From NCBI GenBank assembly GCA_003049465.1, contig PYSS01000013.1, positions 272,360 through 336,359 on the forward strand: a DNA stretch of 64,000 nucleotides, given 5' to 3'. The stretch is from Magnaporthiopsis rhizophila. Its lineage: Eukaryota > Ascomycota > Sordariomycetes > Magnaporthales > Magnaporthaceae. How positions within the stretch are numbered: the first letter of the stretch is position 1; every line of letters begins with the position of its first letter. The notes beneath the pieces were generated by a model that made no database searches, was not told the origin of the DNA, and worked only from the letters and a program-made list of their open reading frames with translations. A program made the position numbers and the translations under genes. This document shows, in pieces, positions 25,401-35,600 of the stretch.

Positions 25401-25742
25401 TATAGCAGCAACTCGAGAAGCACCAGGTCGTCGGACCAGGGGCTGTCGGGAGGCGCGGCCAGGCGCCGACACCGTGGCGATAGCTATGATGGCGGCGTCG
25501 CCGCCGCCGCCGAGCAAGAACGGTCGCCCAGTCGGCGCCGACCGACGGTGTCGCGGCGGCCGCGCAAGGACGCGGCTGCTCAGCAGCCGTACCTGGAGGA
25601 GGATGATGATGAGGACCCCGAGCCTCTCAAGGCAAGCCGCCTAGCGGGCCTGACCGGGCCCGGCCGCGGTGTAGGCCGGGTTTACGAATGGAGCAGCCAC
25701 GTCGCGCCTTCTCCCAAGGTGTCGGCTTCTGTGGCATCCTGA
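22423..25742 (+). CDS. IBR-type zinc-finger protein with acidic and Arg-Glu low-complexity tracts, 1,071 aa
   Basis: Two exons, 22423-23132 and 23237-25742, joined across a 104-nt GT-AG intron that preserves frame. Residues 1-250 are Ser/Arg-rich and disordered. Residues 274-324 form a complete C6HC cluster: C-x4-C-x23-C-x2-C-x4-C-x2-C-x4-H-x4-C. This is the consensus of the in-between-RING (IBR) zinc finger of RBR ubiquitin ligases. A second short cysteine group (C-x2-C-x6-C-x-C, residues 353-365) follows after an acidic stretch. No RING1 precedes it, and the second group is not a canonical RING2, so catalytic E3 activity is not supported. Next come an Asp/Glu run (about 465-497), an Arg-Glu run (about 588-652) and a long Pro/His-rich tail. 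The function is unknown. A role as a zinc-binding scaffold, possibly nuclear given the basic SR-like segments, is inference. The ATG at 22423 is the first whose downstream sequence looks coding. Confidence 0.8.
23919..24018 (+). repeat. GAC/GAT trinucleotide tract encoding an Asp/Glu run
   Basis: An imperfect GAY repeat inside the IBR protein gene. It encodes an almost unbroken aspartate run with a few asparagines and ends in glutamates. Such tracts vary in length by slippage. Confidence 0.9.
24288..24480 (+). repeat. CGN-GAG hexanucleotide tract encoding an Arg-Glu dipeptide run
   Basis: About 190 bases of purine-rich, imperfect hexamer repeats encode alternating Arg and Glu for roughly 60 residues in the IBR protein. 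The alternating charge favours a single long helix or a disordered polyampholyte. The antisense strand is also open, but only as a repeat artefact. Confidence 0.9.
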
Positions 25743-26112
25743 GCCAGGGTTTAGGAGCCCAGAACAAACAAGGGAAATAGATTGTCTCCCCTCCCTTAAG
25801 ACGCCCAGCCAGAAGGGAACGTCACAGAAAGTACCCAGCACCATCTGGACGGAATGTTAAAGCTCGTTATCATATTCGTGTATCTGAATTTCCAACATTT
25901 CTCTTTCATCATTTCCTTTCCCTTTGCTTATATCTTCTCGTTTCTCACACGCTCGCTCCCCTGCCTATTACGTCTTTGATTTCCGCATCGGATGTCATTT
26001 GTAATTTCGAGTTCGTCTAGTCCAAGGGTCTCTGTTTCGGTCGCAGGTTGCTTTTACGATGACTTTCTTGACGGATTTCTTTTCGTCATCTTTGAACTTT
26101 TTTGTTCCATTT

Positions 26113-26149
<37 letters not shown>

Positions 26150-27528
26150 NNNNNNNNNNNNNNNNNTTTTTTTTTTTTTTTTTTTTTTTTTTTTTTCGTT
26201 TTATTCTTTTATTCTCCTCTACTCATCTTTTCGGTTACGTCCAACTCTCCGCTAACAGTTTGACGAACCGAGGCATGACGGTGAAGATTGATGAACAAGG
26301 GCAGGTTCTGTGTTGGGGGCGGTTCTGCGTTCTCGTAACCAATGAATAACATTTTAGCTCGCCCGACTCAGCTATTTTGCCCCTGCGCAGCTTTTCCTGC
26401 TCCCCGCTTGTCGTCTGATTTTTTTTCGCGCACAAAGCCACGGCCCGGACAAGTGGGTTCAGGATCAGGCACGAGGTTGGCTGGGAGTGAGACAAGCTTA
26501 CGGTCCATACTGCACCTGGGTCCTGGGCGGTGGGTGGTGCTTATTCGAGCACTGACACGACCCATGGAATGGATGCTTCGGGTCCCACTCTTTTTCGTTG
26601 GCGAAAAACAATGAGGTCGGTTAAGTGCTGGATCGCAGCATCCACATAGGGGAGTCACCCACTGAAGTCCAGTAGCATTTATAGAGTAGGTAGGCAGATC
26701 GGCTTCTATTAACCCGTCGGATGACGTCTAACATCATGATAGCTGGTATAAAAAATGCCACGGGGCAGTCGATGCGGGGGCCGTTGGAGCGGGAAAAACC
26801 AACAAATCTTAACTTAATTGCTGAGAGAATGAGTAGTGTGGGACCGCTCCCCCGACGTCACCCAAAGTAGCCCACCAAAATCGATGCTGGGGAATCCATG
26901 GATTCCACGCTATGGAGGATTTCCTGTCGGCGGGCTTTTAGGCTTCCACCATTAAAGCTTTGCGACCAACAAAACGCCCTACAGACCATGAGCCGTGTTC
27001 CTAATAAAGTACCTACCTAGCCTATCTACCTATCCAAAGAGAAATCGAAACAAACCGTGGGCGCGGAGAGAGAGCCTTCATCTACGAAAAGGAAAGAGCG
27101 AAAACAAAGGAAGACGACACCGGCTAGTCGGACCGCCACACGGCCGAGGCGTTGCGCACACGCGGCCAAGACTAGCTCCGATCGAGGGTCAAACTAGGCC
27201 GGTGCTCCCGCAGGCACACCTTGTCCCGCATGTGCGCCACCTTCGTCACATGTCGCGTGTGAAGCCTGAGCTTCCACCGCGCGGTGTCGGACTTCGTTCC
27301 ATCAGCGATGGGGGTGTGGGCGTTGCTCCAGCATAGGTAGCCCGGCCATCGCGGACTTGACCTGAGCAACCAACCGAGTCCAGTCCGCCTCGACTCCGCG
27401 AACAAAAAGAACCCTGTACCAGCCCCCGGCTGACCTCCGGGCCGCCGTCGTCACCGTCGCCTATCGCCGCCCACCCCTTGAACTCGAAGCCGCCCGCCCC
27501 GACAACTCCCCAAGCAGAGCAGCCGACC
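25743..27528. other. Intergenic region between the IBR gene and the lipase gene
   Basis: The first part is the pyrimidine-rich 3' flank of the IBR gene, followed by the poly-T tract and N gap. A TACCTACCTAGCC-type motif lies near 27008-27032. The last 200 bases are the GC-rich leader of the lipase gene. No other gene is visible. Confidence 0.5.
26115..26196. other. Assembly gap: 17 N inside a poly-T tract
   Basis: Thirty-five T bases (26115-26149), 17 undetermined bases (26150-26166), then 30 T bases (26167-26196). The true length of the homopolymer is unknown. It lies in non-coding DNA downstream of the IBR gene, so no protein is affected. Confidence 0.97.
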
Positions 27529-30500
27529 ATGTTGCTCCTCCACCAGGTCGGCAGCGTCAGGATCGGCGAGGTGGTGCGGTACACGGTGACATACACGCCC
27601 TCCCACGACCGCATCCTACCGTCCCCGGAGTGCCTGCACCTCCGCATCAAGAACACGTCCCTCATCGCCCTGCGCGCCGCCTTCGTCCACGGGCCCTACA
27701 CCCTCTCGGTCGCCGCCTACCCCGCCCACTACGACCCGAACCGCAAGTTCGCAAATCCCCGCCGCTACGGCGTCCCCGAATTCGAGCCCATGCTCAAGGC
27801 CGGCGGCGTCTGGTCCTGCCGCCTCCTCGTCCCCGACAACATCCGCCAGTCCGCCGGCTGCGGCGTCAGCCAGGGCCACTTTGGCGGCGCCCCTACAACC
27901 GCCACCACCGACCCCGCCAACTTGACCTCCTCATCCTCCTCCACTTCCGAAGCCACCGCACCCCAACCCGCTCTCGACTCTGCCTCGTGGGTCATTGAGA
28001 TTTCCAGCCAGGTCATCTTCTCCACTTCGGCCGCCGTCAACTACGAGATATTGCTTGCCCGCGACGAGAAGTCCCTCAGCCTCGGCGCCCCGGCTGTCCC
28101 CGCCATAGGCGGCACCCATGCTCAGGCTCCCCAGCCCGGTAAGCTCAGTGATTTCACGTCGTCGTCTCCGGGGTCACAACAACAGCAGCCGCAAGGACGT
28201 GGTACACTTCAGAAGGGCGTCTACTCGGGGGCCATCCGACTCAAGGTTGAGGATACAGCTGCGCTCTGGGACACACCGCGTCTAGGCCACCCTAGCCCCT
28301 CGAACCTTGAAAAGGCGAAGCAGCAAGTCCACCTCCAAAAGGGTTCGGCCCCAGAAACGACCGGCCCGGTGTCAGCAGCTCCACAGTCACAACCGCAGTC
28401 GGGTCCCGCAGATCCGGACGGAAAGGGAGAAAATGGGCAAAGCGAGGCGTCTGCAGAGCCGAGGAGCAAGGACGGGGGAGAGGGCTCGGCAAAGCTGGAC
28501 GACAACAAACAGAAGATACATCTCGTCATGCTTACACACGGCCTGCACAGCAATCTTGGTGCCGACATGCTGTTCCTCAAAGAGAGCATAGATTCAGCTG
28601 CCAGACAAGCAAAGATTGACGGCAGGGCAAGACGTGCTCGGGAGGCGCAGGAACGCAGAGAGGAGAGACGCAAACAGCGGGAAGAAAGGTTACAAGAAAG
28701 AGAAAAGCAGGCCGCAAAGGCTAAGGAGGGTGAGAAGGAGGAGCATGGGAGTGCCAGCATGGAGGGACCGGCGGAAGCCGAGTCCGAAGACGCTAAGGGT
28801 GTATCAGCTCCGGAGGAGAATTCCACGGAGGTGGGATCCAGCGTCAACACATCCTCGGCTCTCAAGACGGACAGCAAGTCGCCACACCTGGAGACAGATT
28901 TACCAGATGATGGCGAAGACAGCGATGATGACGATCAAGTCGTTGAAGATGACGAGGAGGTTGTGGTGCGCGGATTCTCGGGCAATGCCACACGAACTGA
29001 AAGGGGCATCAAGTACCTGGGCAAACGCCTGGCCCGCTATATCCTATCAATGACGTACCCCGATCAGCCCTTTCTCCCAGCGTCTATGGCAATAGCCAAA
29101 GAGGCTGTGGCGCAAACAGCGGCCAAGAAAGAAGGCGGCGCCTCAGGGGCCGGGCCGGCGCCAGCACCGGCACACAAACACAGCACTATTCGCAAGGCGG
29201 CTCGCGCCGGCGACGACACACGCACGTACCGCATCACCAAGATCAGCTTTGTGGGCCATTCACTTGGAGGACTGGTACAGCTATACGCCATCGCCTACAT
29301 CCAGAAGCACTCGCCCGATTTCTTCCGCGTAATCGAGCCCATCAACTTTATCGCCCTGGCATCGCCGCTGCTCGGGCTAAACCACGAAAATCCTCTCTAT
29401 TTCAAGTTTGCTCTGGACTTTGGTCTCGTCGGGAGGACCGGGCAAGACCTGGGACTGACGTGGAGGGCTCCCACCATCGCACGCAGTGGCTGGAGCGCCA
29501 TCGTGAGCAACCTGGGCGAGAATGCGCACAAGAAGCTGCTGGGTGGCGAGGCCCAGGCCGAGTCCAAGCCGCTGCTGCGCATTCTACCCACGGGGCCCGC
29601 CCACGTTGCCCTACGCGCCTTCAGGAACCGCACGCTCTACTCCAACGTGGTCAACGACGGCATCGTGCCGCTGCGCACCAGCTGTCTGCTCTTCCTGGAC
29701 TGGCAGGGGCTCGGCCGCGTCGAGAAGGCCCGGCGCGAAGCCGGCCTGGTAGAGACTGTCGTGGGCTTTGGCTGGTCTGAGCTCATGGGAGCCAACGTCA
29801 CGTCTCCGAGAGCCACGACATGGCAGGCTGACGACAGCGACGAGGAGGCTGATGGATCTAGCGGCATGAAAAAGAGGCAATCGACCGAGGGTGGTAGCGA
29901 TAGCAGTGGTGGCCGGTTGGCCGGGCTGGCTCTAGGCGGTGGCGGGGATGGGGATGAGAGCCCCAACCGCGACGGCGCCGTGACACCCATGGCGCCCAAC
30001 GCCCACGAGGTTCCGCAGCCGTCAGGCAATGCCATCCTGGAAGACGACAGACAGAGCATACGCTCGGTGACGTCGCCGGCGTGGGGCGTTCACTCGACGT
30101 CCTCAATAGCGGCGGCGAACCCCTTCACCGGCATCTTCAACTTCTTCCGCAAGGACGAGCCGGCCAAGGAGACGCCACCGAGCCAAAAGCAGACGCAGAT
30201 TTTCAAGCGCAGCCAGACGCTGCTGAAGGATATGGGCTCGCACAGCCACTCGGCATCCTCGTCTCGGTCCAAGGTGACGAGCGGCCACGAACTGAGCGAC
30301 GAGCCCAGCGAGAACGGCATGTCGGCGCCCCCGAGGACGACCTTCTTCGAGGCCGCCGGCGACCTTCTCAACCCGAAACTGCCCTCAGTCGAGTACCTGA
30401 TCGACCCTTCCAAGCGGCCGCGGACCATCTTCCACGACCGCATCTACCATCCCAGTGACATCCCACCTCCGCCCCTCAAGAAGCGCCCGACTAGCAGCTC

Positions 30501-31728
30501 GCGGCACATACGCCGCCGCTCCAAGGTCGACTTCTCCGAAGACGCCGACGCAGACCCTACTAGCTTGAAGCCGACCGCAGAAGTGGCCGGATCAAGTGAG
30601 ACGGGCTCGGGCTCGGGCCTCGCGGCCAAGTTAGCAGCAGCAAAGCAAAGCATATCGATGCCGCCGTCGCCCGTCATGTCACCCCAACAGATACTCTCGC
30701 CTCAGAGCACCATTCTTTCACCCATAACGGACGACGGCGGCGACGCATCCGGCTCAAAACGCAGCAGCAAGGAGCCAGCCCACGTGGTCGACAGCGCGGG
30801 CATGCGGGTCGAGGAGAAGATCGCACGCGCCTACCATAGGGGCCTGTCGTGGCGCAAGGTGCTCGTCAAGCTGGAGCCGGACGCCCACAACAACATCATT
30901 GTCCGCCGCACATTCCCCAACGCCTTTGGCTGGCCTGTCGTCAAGCATCTCGTCGACGCCCACTTCAGCGACTTGGCCGCGGCCCGCACCCCGGACAGCG
31001 CCGAGCCCAGCCGCGAGCGAGCCGCAGGCATGGACCTTGGTCCGGACGAGCGAGGAAAGGAGACGACAACCCAGGAGCCCGAGACGAAGAGCGCAGACAG
31101 GATTTCCGAGGATCAGGGACGCCGTACCCCGGCCCGCAGGGCCCCGCTGAAGCGCACGGCCAGTGAGGCGCGCGAAGCCGACGACAAAGTCTCGGACCTG
31201 CCGTCGACGCCGCCGCAGCGACGGTCCTCCCTGTCGGGCGGCGGCACCATGATCGGCAGCGACGGGCCATCGACCCCGCGCAGCGGCGCCAGCAGCAGCA
31301 GCGCCAGCGGCCGCCCCAACTACGACCGCCTCGACTCCATGACCTGGAGCGAGCGCGACTGGGACGACAGCGGCGACGACAGCGACGACGACGACTTTGC
31401 CTCGCCTCGCTCGGCCTCCCACTCCGCCCACCACTCGTGGCTGCGGAGGAAGGGCACCGGCTCCGGGTCATCGTCCAGCGCCACGGCCGGCCCTGGCAAT
31501 AATAATAGCAATCATAACAGCGGCGGCAGCAGCAGCAGCTGGAACTGGACAGAAAAGATTGTGGGCAAAGGCGCCACCACCAAGTCGTCCCGGGGCGGCA
31601 GCGGTGGCGGCGGCCGGTCTCAATCTCCGGCGGGTGCGGGCAACAACATTGCCCAAGCAGCAGCGTCGTCAGGGGCAGGCGGGGGAACCAAGGTAAAGAA
31701 CGACGACGAGACGCGGCAGGCGAAGTAA
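27529..31728 (+). CDS. DUF676 / Rog1-type serine lipase, 1,399 aa
   Basis: Single-exon gene for a member of the DUF676 lipase family, which includes yeast Rog1, a monoacylglycerol lipase, and related lipid-metabolism enzymes. The N-terminal about 200 residues form a conserved beta-rich domain (VGSVRIGEVVRYTVTY...). The hydrolase core is split by a long charged insert. The oxyanion element THGLHSN has His337. The nucleophile elbow VGHSLGG has Ser578. The segment NDGIVPLRTS carries Asp710, the probable acid of the triad. The C-terminal 600 residues are Ser/Asp-rich and mostly disordered, with one conserved block (RVEEKIARAYHRGLSWRKV, then LVKLEPDAHNNIIVRRTFPNAFGWPVVKHLVDAHF). I start at the ATG at 27529 (context gaccATG); the frame is open about 50 bases further without an ATG. 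No membrane segment is evident. The protein is far longer than Rog1 (about 685 aa) because of disordered insertions, which is usual in filamentous fungi. Confidence 0.88.
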   Translation: MLLLHQVGSVRIGEVVRYTVTYTPSHDRILPSPECLHLRIKNTSLIALRAAFVHGPYTLSVAAYPAHYDPNRKFANPRRYGVPEFEPMLKAGGVWSCRLLVPDNIRQSAGCGVSQGHFGGAPTTATTDPANLTSSSSSTSEATAPQPALDSASWVIEISSQVIFSTSAAVNYEILLARDEKSLSLGAPAVPAIGGTHAQAPQPGKLSDFTSSSPGSQQQQPQGRGTLQKGVYSGAIRLKVEDTAALWDTPRLGHPSPSNLEKAKQQVHLQKGSAPETTGPVSAAPQSQPQSGPADPDGKGENGQSEASAEPRSKDGGEGSAKLDDNKQKIHLVMLTHGLHSNLGADMLFLKESIDSAARQAKIDGRARRAREAQERREERRKQREERLQEREKQAAKAKEGEKEEHGSASMEGPAEAESEDAKGVSAPEENSTEVGSSVNTSSALKTDSKSPHLETDLPDDGEDSDDDDQVVEDDEEVVVRGFSGNATRTERGIKYLGKRLARYILSMTYPDQPFLPASMAIAKEAVAQTAAKKEGGASGAGPAPAPAHKHSTIRKAARAGDDTRTYRITKISFVGHSLGGLVQLYAIAYIQKHSPDFFRVIEPINFIALASPLLGLNHENPLYFKFALDFGLVGRTGQDLGLTWRAPTIARSGWSAIVSNLGENAHKKLLGGEAQAESKPLLRILPTGPAHVALRAFRNRTLYSNVVNDGIVPLRTSCLLFLDWQGLGRVEKARREAGLVETVVGFGWSELMGANVTSPRATTWQADDSDEEADGSSGMKKRQSTEGGSDSSGGRLAGLALGGGGDGDESPNRDGAVTPMAPNAHEVPQPSGNAILEDDRQSIRSVTSPAWGVHSTSSIAAANPFTGIFNFFRKDEPAKETPPSQKQTQIFKRSQTLLKDMGSHSHSASSSRSKVTSGHELSDEPSENGMSAPPRTTFFEAAGDLLNPKLPSVEYLIDPSKRPRTIFHDRIYHPSDIPPPPLKKRPTSSSRHIRRRSKVDFSEDADADPTSLKPTAEVAGSSETGSGSGLAAKLAAAKQSISMPPSPVMSPQQILSPQSTILSPITDDGGDASGSKRSSKEPAHVVDSAGMRVEEKIARAYHRGLSWRKVLVKLEPDAHNNIIVRRTFPNAFGWPVVKHLVDAHFSDLAAARTPDSAEPSRERAAGMDLGPDERGKETTTQEPETKSADRISEDQGRRTPARRAPLKRTASEAREADDKVSDLPSTPPQRRSSLSGGGTMIGSDGPSTPRSGASSSSASGRPNYDRLDSMTWSERDWDDSGDDSDDDDFASPRSASHSAHHSWLRRKGTGSGSSSSATAGPGNNNSNHNSGGSSSSWNWTEKIVGKGATTKSSRGGSGGGGRSQSPAGAGNNIAQAAASSGAGGGTKVKNDDETRQAK

Positions 31729-32650
31729 CAAACACAAAACACAAACGCGACGACTCCTGGACATTCCTTGTTTCCAGACTCCAGCTTTTCGTCTCATGTT
31801 AAGCTTGCTCCGTTACTTCGCATTTGTTGCCCGCGTTCCCGTCACAACTGAGAGGGACTTCAGTTTAGCATTTCCGCTTAGCATAGAGCATCTTCGATTT
31901 GTCCCTGTTCCTACTTGTTCCTCCTGTTAGTATTTTCGGGATTACCTTGGCATTGGGAGCGTGGTGTTTGTTAGACGTCTCCAATATGAAAGGCCCTTTT
32001 TATCATCACAAGGTTTGTGTTCGCCACTGCTCAAGGCTCGTGTGAACAATCGAGTTTATTTGCGGATCATTCTATCTCATGAAACCCTCAAACTTGACAA
32101 AGAGTCTGAGAAATGGCATTTCGAGATAGCGGGAGGTATCTTCTTCGAAAGGGAGCAAGAGTAAATACAGGTGTTGCCGGAGCAAAAGAAAAAAATATCT
32201 TGTGAATGTATAGGGCGACCTTGGCCATGCGTGCAACCGCAAACACACAAAAGCCAGTCCTGCCTCGCCGCCCAGCTGGCTGCAAAAGCCAGTGCAAAGT
32301 CACATGTTTCGCCCATGCGCCATGTTCTTTTTCGTGATTACCGATGTATGGTATCTCTCCGCTCAACTCCGGGAAAATAGGATATGCCCCAAACGCCCCG
32401 CGCCGAAATCAACAAAAGAAAGCAAAGTATAGCCATTCCAGTGCCATGCCCATCATGTAAAAGCGAGATGCCGCGGTAGAAGATCTGAGGTGAAAGAAAA
32501 GAAAGGCCTCTGTTGTCGACGCCTCTAATTCCCAACAAAAACGGATAATTATGAATAAAGAACAGAGGAAGAGAAGAATGGGCCGAGAAACGATCCCAAG
32601 CGGACTTGTCAGTGATGACGGCGGGCGAATGCTGCGTGACAAGGCTGCCG
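31729..32650. other. Convergent intergenic region (3' flanks)
   Basis: Lies between the stop codons of the lipase (+) and SCC2 (-) genes. It is relatively AT-rich, with several TTT/AAA-rich stretches suited to 3' end formation on both strands. No gene is visible. Confidence 0.6.
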
Positions 32651-35600
32651 CTACCAGTCGGCGTGATTCGGCTCGGGCAGCGGGTTCTTTCTCGGACGTC
32701 CTCGCTTTCTAGGCTGCGACGTCGAGCGAGGACGCTTCTTGCGCCCTCCTCCGCCGGGAGTGTGACTGGCCTTTCGTTTACGGCCTCGGGTGGCGCTATC
32801 GGGCGCCTCGTCATCCTCGTCCGCACTAGGGGTCGAGGGACCTTCGCCGTCGTCGCCATCCTCGTCAGCCACCTTGAACTCTTTGTCGATGTTGAGCAGA
32901 TCCACAAAGGCGCGGCATTGCGCCATCATCTGCTCGTCAGACGACAGCGAAGACATGAGAGCCTCCAGGTCTTCCCATAGCTTGTCCCCGGTGACATTCT
33001 GAACCTTGACAGGCGTCTTGCTGAGGTCTTTCGCCGCCACCTTATTCTTGCCTTCGGCCGATCGACGTTCGGCCTTGAGCCCGTAGAGGCGGCGAAGATA
33101 CGTCCGTACTTCCCAGGCGGCCGACAGTATCATGGATCCTGCCGTCAGTTTCCTCAAACGAAGAGGGTCGATCTGGGGCACAAAGGACGGCTGCTGCTGC
33201 TGCTGCTCCTGACCCTCTCCCCCAGCCGCATCTCTTCCAAGTCCGACCAGGAAGACTTCCGACTCGATGGCGTGCGCAATGTTGGCCCCGGTGCTGGTAA
33301 CAAGCCTCTCGAGAGCCGATATTGCCACTTGGAGCTCTCCGACTGTGATGTACTCAAAGTAGGCCATGTTCTCCAGAAGAAAGCGGGCAAACATGAGGTG
33401 CGTCGGGAGAGGCTGCTGCGAGACGTCGAGTTTGGCCGGGTCGAAGTCGATCAAGCTGCACACTTTGCGAAGGAAGCCTTGGCGATTTTTGGATTTGCTG
33501 ATCTTCAGATGCTCCATCATGTTGTTGAGCTTGGATACGAAAGTCTCGCTCCTGTCGTCGCGAATTGCGCCGCGAGCATCGCTAACGATGTCGCGATGGT
33601 ATTGAAAGATGGACTGCAGGGTTCTTGCGTATTCGCGTTCGAGGACAGACTCGTGTTTCTCGTGAAGCAGCTTGTGCTCCCGGAATGCAAGTTCGCTTAT
33701 GTCCTTCCTTGGACACGTCTCCAGCGTCATCATGGTCACACCAGTCTCTTTGGGGTGAACCAGACCTTGTCGGTTGATGCTTCCTAGCACCTCGGCGGCG
33801 AGCAGTGCGTGTCCGTCCATGGTAGCCAGCGCTATTCGAGTAAGCTGGGTGAGGAATCGCTGCGTGGTAGCGCTGGCCACGTCGTCGTAGTTAGTTCCGC
33901 CCATGACCGTCAGCTCCTTCTTGCTAACTCCACCCTCGGCCGCAGTGCCAGTTCCGTTGAGCGCTGCGGCCTGTGATGCCTGGTCTGAGCGCCTCTCCTC
34001 CGTGGTAAGAAACTCCTTGAAGGACCTCAAGACGATGCTCTCAAGACTAATGTCCTGCTTATCGAAAACGTCCTGGAACATCTTGTAGACGCTAGGGCTC
34101 ACGTAGTTTCGAGGATGGGACTGGCAGACGAGACCGATAGCCTCCAGCGCAGACCTGCGAATGACCATGGGCTTGTCTGCCCGGGCAAGGGGGAGCATCG
34201 TGTCCACCATCAGCTGAGACGTGGATTTTCCCTTCCAGGTCGGGAGACGCTGCTTGAAAATGTCGACCCACTTGTCAAGATCGCAGTGTTTACCCAGATG
34301 CCCAATAATGGGACAATATGCTAGTATCTTCTTAGCATCCAGTGTGCCTCCTTTCTGGGCATTAGCCGCTCCGGCAAGGGCCGAGGCCGCCAGCGTCGCC
34401 AGCTTCAGCTCATCGCCCGTTATGCCGCAGATGATCCAGAGGCACGCAATGACGTCGTCGAGGAGACCAGGCCTGGTATAGATCTTTGAGACGGCCGGCA
34501 TGACAACCTTGCAGATATCCGCTAGGAATTGATGGTGGTGCTGGCCCGACAGCTCAGGAAGCACCCGGCGGTAGATCACAACCGCTGCTCGGGTCACGAC
34601 GATTTCCTCCGCCGTCATGTTCGACGTTATGTTCAGGACGTGCGGGCGGAGAAGTCGAATCTGCTCAAAGTCGAACAGCTTTGGGTCCGCCTTGGCGAAG
34701 ACCTGAAGCACCTGCAGCACGTCCTTGCCTGAGAGCGAGGATGAGTCGCTGCCGTCAGGGCCGTCTGCAGGCACGAGATCGAACATGCCTGCCACGAGTG
34801 TGCGGCAAGCTTCGAAGTTCTGACGAGCCGTCTTGGATGTGGGCGAGAGTACAGACTGCAAAACCTTCTCCAGCCAGGTGGCAACGTTGAGCCCATGCTT
34901 CACCGTATGCACCATGAGGTCGATATGGTCCGCCAGTGATTTCTTGTCCGCCGCCGACGTTTCGGCATGGTAGAAGGGGAAGATCCATATCTCCTCGATC
35001 GTCTGGCGTGCGAGCTCCTTGACTCCTTCATCAGGGTCAGTCGCTACCCTATGCAGGAGGCCTTGAGAAATGCAGCTGCGCAGCTCCCGGTCCGACTGCC
35101 TCACGTATATGTCCTTGGTGAGTTTCATGGCCCGCTTCCTGACGCCGACACCCATGTCCAGGAATCTATCGATGATGGGCACCGCCATCGTCATCTCTAA
35201 TGCGGGCCGGAGCATGATGCATCTGCCAACAAGACCCAGAGCAGAATCGCGCACCTGTGGGGAGCTGTCGGTAAGGCACTGCTTGATGAGCGACACAACG
35301 GATGATTCGCCATCCAGTATAGAAGGGTCCGTCTCGATCACCTGGGTGATGCTCTTCAGACTCTTGCTGCGGACAGTGGCCTGATCGCTGGACATGGAGT
35401 GGATCAGAATGCTCAGGATGACGTTGAAGGATTTCCCGAGCTGCGACTGGTCCAGTATGATGGCGTACGAGGCCCTCGCCTGGATTGGCGACACTTCCCT
35501 GAATTCGTACTGGGTTGAGAGCCACTTGCGGTCCTGCATCACCATGTGCAGTCGGTATGCCAGCCTTCCAAACTCCCGATCTCGCTGGGCTAGGGCTGCC

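Noticed and set aside
33272..33787. Plus-strand open frame of 171 codons across SCC2
   Set aside because: It is antisense to the conserved HEAT-repeat coding frame of SCC2 and has no protein-like pattern; codon bias of the real gene opens the opposite strand.
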